This document shows positions 25,701 through 38,168 of a stretch of DNA of 64,000 bases, one piece after another. A program made the translations under genes and the position numbers. The notes below the pieces were generated by a model. That model searched no databases. It had not been told where the DNA came from and saw nothing but the letters and a program-made list of their open reading frames with translations. Numbering within the stretch: position 1 is the first letter of the stretch; every line of letters begins with the position of its first letter. The stretch is from Temnothorax longispinosus (Eukaryota > Arthropoda > Insecta > Hymenoptera > Formicidae): contig NC_092365.1 of NCBI RefSeq assembly GCF_030848805.1, positions 930,001 to 994,000 on the forward strand, read 5' to 3'.

Positions 25701-28700
25701 AGGAAGGAAGAGTAATGACGCGTCAGTAATAACGCGCGTTAGAACTTCTCGTGAGTGTCTCGGCGTCTTCTCTGTAACGTCTTTCTCCTGTGGGGTTTTA
25801 GTTTCGGCTTTGGCCGGGGACGATATCAAGCAGAACGCGGGTAAACTCGGCGCGATAGCGCGCCTGTGATAACGAAGTAGAGCCCCGGTTCTAAAGACAC
25901 CGGCAAACACGGCACAGATTTCTCTCCGTCCCTTCCTCCGTTGCGGTGTCTCCGTTCATCGCGTTCAAGTTTCGGAATCGTCCTCGTTTCCTACAAAACG
26001 CCCCGAATCCCCTCCTCCTTTCCGTTCCTCGTCCGTGTGTTCCTTACGTCGTTCCTCATTAACGCGAGCGATGGAGAAACCCGTCGATGCACTTGGCTGT
26101 TTATTGTTCGCCGTGCAAACTCGTTTCCGACGTGCGTGCAAGTACGAAAACCGCGCGCGACTCGCGAATGGAGGAGAGGTCTGAAACGCGCTGTAATGCC
26201 ACTCCGTCTCCGGCGAAGCGCGGATCAATGTTTAACTATTCGGTCGCATGCTCCTGTTAACAATAATGAAATGGTAATTTAATCTGCGAGCGGCAGAGTG
26301 TTGAAACAGTTCTTTAGTTAGCTAAATAACGGCCCGTATTTTTTTAACGCATATTTAACGTTTATCCAATATGAAGACTGCGTAATGATGTCAGCGCAAA
26401 ATGCAGATTAAATAGCTATATTATACCGAGAATATAGAGAAAGTATCTCGCGTTAAAATTTATTGATTAAAAGATAATTATACGACGGATCCAATTATAT
26501 ATTCGGTGGGGAAAGTTGGCAAAATGCGCGCGTTAGTTTTACTGAAACTGCACACATAAAGTGGATCGGGTTATATTAACTCGCATTAACTTGGAAACAC
26601 GACAACAGAACTCCCGTTGAACCGACCAAATCTGTACACCATGAACAATTCAGTAACCGCTGAAAAATAAGCGCGTTTTCTCTTAGATAACGTGGAAAAT
26701 TAATAAAACGCCGAATTTGGTGTGGTAGGCGTGTTCGCGGAAATGCAGTTTGCAAGCTCGGATTGAAGTACGCGAACCCGCAAATTCGCTCGTCGCAAAG
26801 TTGTTGCAGGATAGGGAACACGATGACGCCTCACGTGGAAAAGTGATGCTTTATGCAATATACCGGCGGCTGTTTGGTTTCGGAGTTTGCTCGGCAGGCG
26901 CAAAATCTCACGAGTCATGCAGCGACGCGCCCATTCGCGATCCGCGATCGCGCGTGAATTTAATTACAGTTTTGCCGAGGCAATGTAAATTATTAGTAAC
27001 ATCGCGAGAGCGTTTGCGCCGTTACAAGAACGCGGGCCATTTTACCGCGAAGCGTAAACTACTAGATAATTATTAATTATTTATAATTCTGCGGCTTTGT
27101 AATTTACTATTACATATACTCTATGGCTTTATTCTAAATTGTTTTACATGTGCTTTATGAGTACAAATTTCGAAACTAAATATTTTTGTCATTTTATTTT
27201 CTTGTATATTATCATCGCCTTCATTTCTGTTAAATTAATTGAAAGATATATTTTTTGTAAAGATTAGACTTTTATGTGAATTAGTGCGCGGACTAGACTG
27301 CTGTCTCATTCCTTCTCTCGCAGGATTTTGATAGCACTCTTTGATCACACGAATTTAAAGGTGCGATATTCGCACGATATGCGTGTTCAATCCTCCCGGT
27401 TTTCCCGCGTGATAAGGCGGAGGATTATGGTTTCTCTCGGGGGGATATTCACCGAGGAGTCCACGAAGGATGGATGTGTCGCCCAGACATGACGAATGCC
27501 ACCTTATAATAGGCTTTCCATTCGGCGTCGTTCTCCTTCTCGTGAACGGCGGCAACTCGCGATTTTTCGAGCGATAAATCGACGAAACGATTCCGCCGTA
27601 AATCAACAGCCGCGCGGCGCGACGCGAAGGAAAAAAAAAGCGTGAATAACGACGAAAATCCGTGAGTGTTATTCCCGAGTTTCGTGAATATTTAAATCGC
27701 GAGAGCGAACTCTTACGGCAAATCTCTAGTTATGAAAAATTTTCATATTGGTCCCAAGTCACGTTAAAAGTTTCGCCTTTGAATATTTGTCACTGCGAGA
27801 GATTGACGAAGCAAAGCTATCGATATCAATGTCAAAGAAGTGTGATTAATGACATATCTGTAAAAGATAGGACAATCTAATTTTTTCGAGGTGCTGTAGT
27901 TTAATTACAAATACTGATTTCTGTATTATCGTGTGGATTACATAGCTCACGGATAATATCTGCACCTTATCAGTTATACCTTATCTCTATTTGAACGAGA
28001 TATTGATCTTCCACGAACAGTATTGTTTTGCTTTCGAGAAAAAATGCTACTTGTTTATACAATCTAACACGTACTTTTTCCCGATTGCGATGTTTTTAGA
28101 TACGATTCGCACCATATGTTCCGTAATAATAATTGAGTTTTCGAAATTAATGTATAAAATAAGCAAAAAGCACGTACGGTATGCTACAATTTCGAAGCCA
28201 TTCTTGATGCTGTCCAGTAAAAATTACCACATTGTTTCTGAAGAAATGTGCACTTTCTTTGGCAATTCCTGAATTTTTGTTACTTTTACGTTTTCATTCG
28301 CGAGCCGCTTGCCAGGCATTCCTCACTCTGGCGTTGTGAGATTGTCCGCGCTGGATCATCGCGAATGTCTCTCGTGAGCGAGGAGACACCTCTAAGATGC
28401 TATCTCTTGCTCCTCGTTTCTGCATACGCAGAATGCTCCTCATGAATTTTTCGAGATCACCACCATGAGAAATTCTCCGGACTAACGACAAATCGCCGTA
28501 TCTGCGAAGGCGCGAGACACGACGGTGTGCCGAGAAGAAAGAAAGAAAAAGAAGGTCCAAAGAGCACGGGAACGCGGCACGTGTTATGGAGATTCTTCGG
28601 GATTTCGTTGCCTGGGTCCCGACGAGATATCGGCCCCCGTCTGATATTCTGCGCGAACTCCCCCGCGGAATTCCATCTCGAGGCGGTGCGCGGCGCCGGC

Positions 28701-29232
28701 GGGGTGACTCAGAGAGACGGTAATATCAGTCGTATTACGGTCGGTTGAGGAACTTTGGGAATCTCCGGCGAAACACCCTGTCTCGAACACGTTTCCGACG
28801 AAATAATCTGGGGTCTCAAGCAGCTTGGTGACCCCTTCCCGGCACTCTCCCTTTCACTAGGATCGTCATCACTTTTTTGTGTTTCTTTGAGAGGAGCCAA
28901 GGAAATTGAAAACGTGAGAGCGCAGCACTCACGAATCTCTCTTACCGCTGTTCTTTATGCAACCTATCCCGAGCAAGATGCCGAGGCATCACAATCACGT
29001 TGTCAACCCTTCGGGGCCGCCACTAACAATAGATGTGAGGAAGATTGCAAGAACATTAAGAATACGAAATATTTTATTAATTAAAGTATCTTGGGCAAAA
29101 ATTACTCATTTAATAAATTATACAGATTGATCTTAATTATAAATACACGGCGTTTACAGTTTTGTATTATGTCTACATAAATGTTACAGCAGTTAAACAT
29201 GAAATAACGTTGTTTTGTTCTTTCTTTTGCAG
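22800..29232 (+). other. Mitf intron
   Basis: A 6.4 kb intron from GTGAGT to CTTTCTTTTGCAG that interrupts the gene at the start of the bHLH loop. Its first ~390 bases are strongly pyrimidine-rich. TCACGTGC at 24532-24539 is an E-box. CpG-rich patches lie near 25590-26250, 26700-27020, 27390-27620 and 28300-29030. No further coding exon was recognised. Confidence 0.85.
22806..23195 (+). other. Pyrimidine-rich tract after the basic-region exon
   Basis: The plus strand is dominated by C and T with TCTTCT, CTCTCT and CCTTCC words, starting within ten bases of the 5' splice site. This opens frames on both strands that give Leu/Ser/Pro- or Glu/Arg/Gly-rich products with no family resemblance. It could affect splicing through pyrimidine-tract-binding proteins; that is inference. 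Confidence 0.6.
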
Positions 29233-29509
29233 ATATTACGAGATCGTTAGGGATGTCAGGCCGAACAAGGGTACGATTCTTAAGTCCTCGGTGGAGTACA
29301 TAAAACTATTGAAGAACGAACTCACAAGGATGAAACAGAACGAGCTCAGGCATAAACAATTGGAGCATCAGAATCGCAGGTTGCTACTACGCGTGCAGGA
29401 GCTCGAGCTGCAGGCGAAGGCGCACGGTCTTCCGGTTTCCGACTTTAACTGGGTGTCCACTTCCGCTATGCTCAACACCTTCCCGAGGAGTAAACTCGAG
29501 CAACGAAAG
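29233..29509 (+). CDS. Mitf: Mitf exon: loop, helix 2 and leucine zipper
   Basis: A 277-base exon between TTTCTTTTGCAG and AAG|GTAAGT. It encodes residues 89-181 of the partial protein. YYEIVRDVRP (90-99) forms the loop, six residues longer than the DMRW of vertebrate MITF. NKGTILKSSVEYIKLLK (100-116) is helix 2. The zipper follows, with Leu132, Leu139 and Leu146 at heptad spacing and the family signature HQNRRLLLRVQELELQAKAHGL split around residues 134-155. This zipper type restricts dimers to MITF/TFE members. The tail (FNWVSTSAMLN) shows no IKQE sumoylation site as found after the zipper in MITF. The exon ends in phase 0 after EQRK. Confidence 0.97.
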
Positions 29510-31113
29510 GTAAGTGTAAAATCCTTTCCCATCCGGTCCGTATCTTGTTACATCCGCTGCCTCGAATTCATATCGCCATCGTGCAAGTTTTATGTCTAAC
29601 TTCCGTATCCGTAATAATAATTCACGCTTGCATGTGATTTTGATTGGCTTTCGTCTATCCTTGATCCTTTAACAATAAATCATTTAGCATTACATACCGT
29701 ACATATATATTCAGCATTTTAAATAACACATTTCAAATTTATAAGTATTATATTCTTTTTTCATATAATATTTTGAATCACAAACGTTAATGTTTTTATT
29801 ATTTTTATATATTATATAATGATTTTTGATAAGAGCAATTAACAAGCAAGTCATTCAATTGACGAGGAAATTTTTATTCTGAAAACGTAATGATGTACGA
29901 ATAATATGATTAATTTCGGTCATTTTTATTAAAGTTTCGTAACGGCGAGTTATTTAATATTAATGCGACAGTTGCGCGGTTGGTTTTCGATGCTGTAGCG
30001 ATTGACGGGATCGACGTAACGATCGATCCGATCCTTGATCCGAATAAACCTTCCGCTCGTTCGTCAGATTAGTTTCATAATGCGCGCATCTGTTCTGAGG
30101 GAGTAAAAGAGACGGAGGCAAACGGAGGCAAATAACTGTTTGCTTACTCGCACGTTCATTCGCCCGCGATCTTTCCTTCACGTACCTATTTATCGTTACT
30201 CGTACACGAGAGCGGTGGGCGTTTTTTGACAGTGGCAGTAACGGTTTTATTACGCAACCAGGGATCGATCCGAAGCCGTTCGTGTTTGCATAATGAGAAA
30301 TATTTTCTCATTTACGTACAATTGATGTATCGTTTCTCGCCGTGCCTCGAGCGACTTTCATTCGATGACGACCTCTCAAGCACCGTTCGATCTCCTGATG
30401 ACTAAGCGATTGCGGGACCGCGACACCATGAGTCTTGTAGACACCTTTCGAAATTCTCATTTGCACTCGAACATGACAATTTGCAGCCTTTCACACGAGC
30501 ATTATGCAAATTTTCAATTTTAACACACATATTTTACAGTTTTAGTTATAATAATCGCAATAATTCCAGCAAAAAGTCGGACTTTTTTATAATAATTATT
30601 TTTAATTTAATTAAATTATTTTATTTTAACCATTATAATAATTGCGAATGTCATAATTTCCGTATGAAAAAGGACTATATTATTTTTCATTATTCGTTAT
30701 TATTCAAAGTGTTAATTTTTTAAATGTACATAGCAACTGACTTCCCCATCTGGTAATTCTATATCGGCAGCGGATTATTGCAGCTAATGAATTGCAGCTT
30801 ATCGTGGTCTGGTCGTGCAAATTGCTATCGTTCGTTTTACCCCTCCTTACGATTTCGCTTCCTAATTTCGAGGAGCGGATCTCCGGGAGATAGCCGTCGG
30901 CGCTGGTGGTCGTCGTCGTCGCTCTTTATGACGCCCGATGACGGAGATATCTCGTAAGATGAGCGGCAAAAGTTACTGTTGAATTAGTAGGCCAGATAAG
31001 GTTGCGCACGTACGTACATGCGAGATTTGACGTGCGCGGCTTCGTGATGCGATTAAGAACTCTTCAAGTTCCGATAACGACGGTGCCGCGCTTCGACGAC
31101 GACGACAGATTTG

Positions 31114-31130
31114 GGCCTCTTAAAGAGGCC
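31114..31130. repeat. 17 bp palindrome GGCCTCTTaAAGAGGCC
   Basis: Eight-base arms, exact reverse complements, are separated by one A. Confidence 0.85.
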
Positions 31131-33679
31131 GCATTGCCAAGGGGATATAGACAGAGAAGCAGAGAGATTATTAACATTTTTATTACATCCGTACGTATCC
31201 AACAGTGACGTAACTGACGTCCGCTCATACCCGCAAAACTTTTAATGATGAAGCGTTGAAGAGATGACTATTATATGCAGAAATTATGAAACATAGTTAT
31301 CTTTACATGTTCCTGGCACGATTAATTGTTATAAATTCTTTGATAGACATCTCGAATAGTTTATAAGATATATAAAAAAGCCGAACGTGATGCTTTTAAT
31401 TTCTGTCTTTATTTATTTCTGTTTATATGACTGTTCTAATTTTGTCTAATATCGCATTTCGAGTTCCTTCGGCGAACTCGAAATAAAAATTCTGCTCGTC
31501 TTATATATGACGGCATGTGAAAAAGACGATTGTTGTGTGCATTGACGTTATAATTTATGTCCATTCGTCGCGTTTTTTGGAAATATTCGGAGTCGCGCTG
31601 CGACGCGCGAGATAACGAAAGAGACGCGAGATGACGTACCGAGAGAGGGATCAGTTGAATTATTGTTCCAGATAAAGTTCCGTCGGAACGTAAGTAGTCT
31701 GACAAGCAGCTTCCTCGCGGTTAGAGAAATTTAAACATTGATAACGTCCCGCTCCGCGATTTGCGCGACGAGTTCCTACCGAGACGAGGGAACTGTCTCG
31801 TGTATTGCATGAAGAATTTTACTGCGACACTTAACCGCCGGTTTGCTTAACGTTAATTTCGTCCCTCGATTTATCTTACGTGAAATGTAAATGATGTCGT
31901 ACAAATGCGCCCCAGATAACGATGAATTATTTTTAGAAAAAAGGCAAGGGCGAAATATATATTAAAAAGAAATAAAAATAGATAGGATATAGTCTTTATA
32001 ACTGAAGAGATTGTCTCCAAGAGTCAATGGTGATATCACTGATCGGTCAGACAATGAATTTATTCGTGAATTATCTATGTGTTTGATTTACTAAGTCTGC
32101 TTATATATCACCTCTATTCGAACTATTACCTTATATTCAAGCTTTTTGCTCAGTTTTTTTTATGTTTCAACGAAATGTTTCAGTTTGCAAAAAGTGCCTT
32201 TTATTTCGCGATGTCTGCTAGAAAAGGCGCTATGCGCGAAGGATTTGCGCAATGTTCGTTCCGAGATTGCATAATTGCAAACGTAATTGCACACGTTAAA
32301 TCCGCACGCGCCTGAATGTCGTGCAAAATATTTACCTTTACCACCGGCATCGTGCGTACGTCCGCGGAGCGGCGCAGTCCTTATCGCCCGTCTGCCTCTT
32401 ATCGTACGTGCTACCTCACGCGAGACTTATACCTTTTATCTCGCATCTCGGCGCGTATATTTTCGCGAGAAGAACATGCTGCGTTACTCCGACGCGACGT
32501 CGGGACAAAGGATAATCGCCGAATGAGCTGTAACGTCAGAAACCGCGCGTTGCGCAACGGCACGCCGCGCCGCGGCATTTTTCATGCAAATTTAAACGCC
32601 CTCCGCGTTGTCCAAGTACGCGGCGGTTATGTAAAAAAGTGCATGCATTCGCATTTCGCAAAATATTGTGTCAAATATGAAATCGTGAGCGCCAAACCAG
32701 AGAGATCTTTATTATTAATCGATAAAAATCATGTACGGTTTTTTCTTCCTGCAAAATTATGCCTCATATTATTCTCTGACGAATTACAAATTTATAGAAA
32801 TCTTTAGAAAACGTTTGTGCTGTACTCGTGGCTTGTTCTGCAATTCCTTTTATTTGTGATGTACATATGGTGTAACACGAGCGAACCTCGTCGTACGTAA
32901 TTCATATAAATTCGGCGTAGCGAAGACCGGCAAGTAATCCGACGAATTAGTTGCATCGGTAACATAACGGCAGGCAAATTGGATCACAGTCCTTTGCGCC
33001 TGAAATGCGATTGGAAATTAATTCCGGTTCTGGTAAGCCGACCTGTCTGTGACTTCACAAAGTTACTAGAGTTAATTGCGCCTGGTAGAGAAACAGCTTC
33101 AATCAGCTTACTCCGATACTGTGTACTGGGATAACGAAGACGTTTAAATCCTGATAATGCCAAATATTTAGTTTTTTTTTTTAATCAAAAGGAAGTGATT
33201 TATTTCACTTTTTCGAATTCTTTTTATTATTTTACCTTGTTTTTGAAAAGTACATCTGTACTTAATTTTTTTTTATCTATTAGACGTCTTACAATATTTT
33301 TAAAATTGATTGTTTAATAATATGAAAACTTTTTCCGTCTTTGAAGACCAAAGCTTTTCTAACAGCTTTTCAATTAACACTTTCTACATTCTTTATTGCA
33401 CATTTTGCCACGAGTCTCATCATATCCTATTATATGAGCAATGTAATTAGCAATAAACGTTCAATATTTCTTGTATACATGTAAATTCGGCTTCCGCACC
33501 GTACATAATTAACCACCGATGAACATTATCATATATGAGCGCGCATATCCATTCCTGCTTTTAATCGCAACGACTTCGCCGGTACGTCCAGTCCTACTTT
33601 CATGGAAGATTGACAATCCAAACACGTTCCTTATTTTTATAAAGGATTTCCAACGTATCCGTTCCTACTTTCATAGCAG

Positions 33680-33820
33680 AACTCGCATCCGGAAATACTC
33701 ATCGAACTCTCACCTCTCCCGTCACGCCTCGCATCCCATCCGAGTCCAGGCCCGACTGAGTCCGAGTTCACGCTCGAGGACGGCTCGTTTTACAGGACGT
33801 CGGATGTTTTTCTGCCGTAG
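33680..33820 (+). CDS. Possible alternative Mitf 3' exon or exon extension
   Basis: An acceptor-like TTTCATAGCAG ends at 33679. From 33680 in phase 0 a 46-codon frame stays open and ends at a TAG (33818-33820) that is itself the AG acceptor of the main last exon. Since the zipper exon ends in phase 0, splicing here would give an alternative C-terminus that begins NSHPEILIELSPLP and ends with SEFTLEDGSFYRTSDVFLP. The acidic and aromatic ending looks more protein-like than most noncoding frames nearby. I know no homologue, and composition alone could explain it. Confidence 0.22.
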   Translation, partial: NSHPEILIELSPLPSRLASHPSPGPTESEFTLEDGSFYRTSDVFLP

Positions 33821-34063
33821 ATACCGGATCTGGCGGTGACGGAAGAGGCGACGAGTCTGAGCATGTCGCATTTCGAGGACCTCATGGAGGACGACACCGG
33901 CGGTCCGGTGCATGGCGGCGACCCGATGCTATCGTCGCCGCACCTGCCACCATTGAGCCCACCTGCGACGGGCTGTCACCACGGCTTAGCCGACGAGGAC
34001 ACCCTCGGCAGCCTGGCGGTGACCACATCGAATTCCTCGTCCGACATGGACATCGTCGCGTAG
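33821..34063 (+). CDS. Mitf: Mitf last coding exon: C-terminal tail and stop
   Basis: The exon follows TTTTTCTGCCGTAG and adds 80 codons and a TAG stop, doubled to TAGTAG at 34061-34066. It begins IPDLAVTEEATSLSMSHFED. The SLSMSHFEDLMEDD and GGDPMLSS segments resemble KLEDILMDDTLS and TDPLLSSVSP near the C-terminus of MITF/TFEB. Pro-rich (residues 221-231 of the partial protein, SPHLPPLSPPA) and Ser/Asp-rich ends follow; the final residues are SSSDMDIVA. An in-frame TAG immediately before the exon supports the acceptor. In the family this tail carries phosphorylation sites that control stability and location; specific sites here are not assigned. Confidence 0.92.
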   Translation: MPDLAVTEEATSLSMSHFEDLMEDDTGGPVHGGDPMLSSPHLPPLSPPATGCHHGLADEDTLGSLAVTTSNSSSDMDIVA

Positions 34064-34624
34064 TAGAAAACCACCGTCTCGTCCATCAGCTTCGCGTGTG
34101 ATCGGAGTCGACTCCCGAAACTTGGTCGCGTTAGATATTTTCCGGTAGTCGCTCGACCGAGGTGATCGATTTAAATTTGTGCGAGAGAGGAAGAGAAAGA
34201 GAGAAATGGTACAGGACATTGCCGTGATGTGCGAAGTGTGACTTAAAGCCAGCAGGCTGCTGCGACGTCGTAGATTTTCATCATGGAAGGACGGAAAGGG
34301 AATTCGCTCGGCACCAATTGGATTTTATTGAAGTCACCGAGCTTTGATGCGGATTTATCTAAAACTAGTCATCGACTTGCGGTCGGGAATGGGGATCGGC
34401 AAAAGAAATGAAGAAGGATACTTACGGGCCGTACGTTGCTTGCCGTGGAGAGGATTAAAGGAGATCGTTTCGAATATTGCGATCGATCCATTAGATTCAA
34501 ACGATAACGTTTGAAGAGCAATCATTAATCTCGATATAATAGATTTTTGAGAAAGATGTATCGATGATCCTTTTGAATTCCGACGACTTGGTCCAATATA
34601 AATAAAGATAATTATATAGAACAA
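34064..34624 (+). other. Mitf 3'UTR, proximal part
   Basis: The sequence after the stop has no coding features. The first AATAAA on the plus strand is at 34601-34606, so a short 3'UTR of roughly 0.55 kb is possible. Further AATAAA signals (for example 35484-35489) would allow longer forms. Confidence 0.55.
34601..34606 (+). terminator. Candidate Mitf polyadenylation signal
   Basis: AATAAA lies 538 bases after the stop codon; an AT-rich stretch follows. Use of the site is inferred. Confidence 0.4.
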
Positions 34625-37600
34625 GAAGACTGGAAACCACGGTTAAAATGTTCCCATGGGGATATCACAATGGTCGGTACACTTTCGATCACGAATATAT
34701 ACTCATCGGACCTTACAGACCTGCCAATTATCACACCAGTGGTCCCCATAATCATCAAAAATATATCTAGCGATTATTGTTGCAACATTACTTCCCTTGG
34801 TCACTTAATGTATCATTAATGGCCGGTTTGGTTATGTCTCTTCATTAACCATGAGCAACGAGAGCGCTTTCGAAGACCATTTCAACCTGGGAAACCATCG
34901 AGAAGGCTATAGAGAAAATTGCCGTGACAAGAACGTGTCAAGTTCACGTTTCGCGTCCTTGGAGATTGAGTACGAGGATCGGACGGACGTTTCTCGGGTC
35001 GACGATGAGAACTCAAGAGGCGATCGGGCGTTTTCGGTCGGTCGGGCCGGCCGGCTTCGAGGTCTCTCGAAGTGGCGGTGAAAGTCGTCAGTGCTGGACG
35101 ATGGAGGAGGAGTTCAGGGTCGTTCCAATTGCGAAGAACGGAGGGCTCGCTGTCACGATTCTACGAACGGCTGGCCGTTACACAGATGGAATGCGTGACA
35201 TCTTGGCGTGCGTTGTATATTATGTCAGTGCCACGAAAGATGCGCTCATGTCGCGCTTGAGACGAGCCTAAACGTTTGCGCGAGTTGCTGTCGTCCATCA
35301 GCGATGCACGTTACGTTGCTGGACGACGACTTCGGGACTGACGAAGGACGAGAACGTCTTCTCGTAAAAGTGCTAGCTATGTATAGTTCACTATGATATT
35401 ACTTAATCGTAAAAAAAAATTATTTTTATTGCGAGCGTGTTCGCGAGACGTGCCGAGAAGATGGTCCTATATAGAATATTTTTAATAAAAGATTTTCCAA
35501 GATTTTCTCTCGATATCTTCGACAGATAGAATCGCTGAAATATATCGCACGGTGTAACGTTGCTTCGGTTTATAGAATTATGAAATATACATCAAATATG
35601 CTAAGGAGACAGCTTGAGAATGAATTTTGGGAGTATATAAAGTTCCATTACGCGCAAAAGATATTCCAACTGCGAAACGAAAAAGTGGAATATTGACTGC
35701 AGTGTTTTAAGGTTCGATTTAATGTCTGATTTATTAAACGTAGCAATAATCCAAGTGCCTTCATAAGAATAGTCGAGAAAGATATTTTCGGAAATATACC
35801 CTTTGATTTCAGTATTAGAACGCGTATATGCATATCAAAGTGATATCAAGATTTCTTATTCGCATGAATAGCAACATAAGATTTATATCATATGCATTAA
35901 TGATTAGAATTATCTTCACAGTAAACTTTAAAATCTCATAAAAATTCATACCTTTAAAATTATCTTCGAAAATTATGAAATTTTTATTTATAAAATCACA
36001 CCTTGTCTTGCCATTATTACTTCATAGATAACATTTTCCAATAGTCAAAGATACCATAATAGATAATTATAGATTCAAACAGCATTGGAATCATGCTAGA
36101 GTGATAAATTATCGAAACAGTGATAAAATCTCTTCGTGTCATCCTAAAATAAATGTTATCGTACCGTACATCATGAAAGTCGTGTAATTAAGCCGACGAT
36201 CTGAGCGTTCGTAAATGTGAAAGTGAGAGAAAGAGAGAATCGCTCACGCGATCTGCCATTAATCGTTCGTCGTTCACGATAAATGAGGATGTCGATGTCG
36301 ATATTGGGACGAAGTCGATTCCGGCAGAAACTCACAACGGAGTACTATGTCCAAATTCGTTATAAAGTTTACTGATAATTATTGTCCCCGGTAGTGTGCA
36401 CATCGAGTCGTATCTTGCATGTTATTTGCTGTGGCTCGAGCACACGGCGGCTTTTGTGCGGGCCTTGATTTCACCATTTGCCTCGTCTCGCTTTGCGTTC
36501 GTCGGCTGTAACCCACATCACCCGATCCACGTCGCCTCGAGCCAAGATCGATGATTACTCGATCCTGGACTACCGTCGATAAATCGTCGGCGGCTCGTTA
36601 CGAAAGGCAGTAATTAAGGTATCACCTATTTTCCAGGAGAGCGAGAGAAAATTCGAATAGCCATAAAGCAGAACGTTGAAAAAGACAAGAGACATTATTA
36701 TATATGCATATTTAAATCGAGCTATTGAATATCAGACACGAACGTAGCGAGTGATAATCAAATTAATTTTCACGACAGATTAGCAAACAGGAATTTTACG
36801 TGGCACATTTTTCTAATGTGTTTAAACCTAAAATTAAACGAAATGTTATTTCAGTAAAAATACCAAAGAGAAGGAAGACTACGAGAATATTCTCTCGTAA
36901 TCGTGCAAGTAAGATTCTTTTTTCAATTTTCTGCGAATGACTGTACATTGTAGATAATTTTTTAATTAGAAATATATAAATATTTTATATTCTTCAGTAA
37001 AATAATAGTTTACGTGTAGAATGTTTAAACTATCACTATATCTAGCACGTTAAATCGTAAGCAATAGCAGATAACAGTTACATATCACTTAATAAATATT
37101 AATCATAGCCAATAATTTTCTACGCTACGAATATTGATCATATTTCATATTAGTTCACGCAGCTCTGAAGAACTTTTTTTCTTGATTGGGTACGCATTTT
37201 TCCGTCAGTCATCTCATTTATCTACTTAGATTACGTGGAAAGTGATAGATTAGACATTCCGGACGTGGACTATGCACTGAAGACCAACACGCTGCCTTCA
37301 AGTGTGTTCTTATCGCGTTAATCCTTACTCGGACAAAGAACTCTCGACAAGACGAACAAGAAAAAAAATATATTCTCGGTGACTCGTAAATTATAAGAAA
37401 CGCTCGTAATTATATTTAAAACTTTTTAATAAAAGAACGGCGTCTTTAAGTAAATGGTGCCAGTTCAATCAAGACCTCGCTTGATAGGAGATAATTTACT
37501 ATAACAATCGAAAGTACGTTTTGCAACTATGCGATCGTAATCACCCGCGATTCTCCAGATTAAGTTTAGGTCGATACCCTTTGATATAAATGACATTTAG

Positions 37601-38045
37601 AATGTATATTGACATGTCACGAAACCAGAACAATCAATGTCGTTCCAAGACTTTGGGATAAAAGAGAGACCCAAGTTCTCATATCTGTATATAGACCTTC
37701 CCATCGAGCTTCCGAGCCGCAGAGAGTTAAATAAACGCGACTTTGGTCGTTCTGGCTTTGAGACGCTCGTGTTGTGCGTAAGATATCTATAGAAACGTAT
37801 TTTTGTACCCAATACGGTATCCACTCGCGCAGGTCGCAAGTTTTTGGTGTACTGGTAAAATCTGTAAGTCATCTCGAGGATGTTTTCTCGTCGTGATCGC
37901 GTCAGCGTGCTCCGCTAGCCTTCTACAAGATCTACGCAAACAATATTACATAGCACGCCGGAGAGTCGCAGTGTCGTACGCGGTGTCCGTTTCTCGTCGT
38001 GCCTGCAAGCGTGACGGAACAAACGAGCAAAACGTTGCGACTGCT

Positions 38046-38065
38046 GCAGCAACTGCAGTTGCTGC
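38046..38065. repeat. Perfect 20 bp palindrome with CAACTG/CAGTTG
   Basis: GCAGCAACTGCAGTTGCTGC equals its own reverse complement and contains two overlapping E-box half designs (CAACTG and CAGTTG). It could be a bHLH target or chance within a GCW-rich patch. Confidence 0.85.
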
Positions 38066-38153
38066 TAGCGGAGACTGCAATGCCCCGAGGCTGATATGTC
38101 CATTAACAAATCATTCCGTTCGCGGCGTATGAATTTATCACACACTGTTATCC

Positions 38154-38168
38154 CACACACACACACAC
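38154..38168. repeat. (CA)n microsatellite
   Basis: An uninterrupted CA run of 15 bases. Confidence 0.95.

Larger units (their letters stand above)
29510..33820 (+). other. Last Mitf intron
   Basis: A 4.3 kb intron from GTAAGT to TTTTTCTGCCGTAG. It contains a 17 bp palindrome at 31114-31130 and CpG-rich patches. The last 141 bases may serve as an alternative exon (listed separately). Confidence 0.8.
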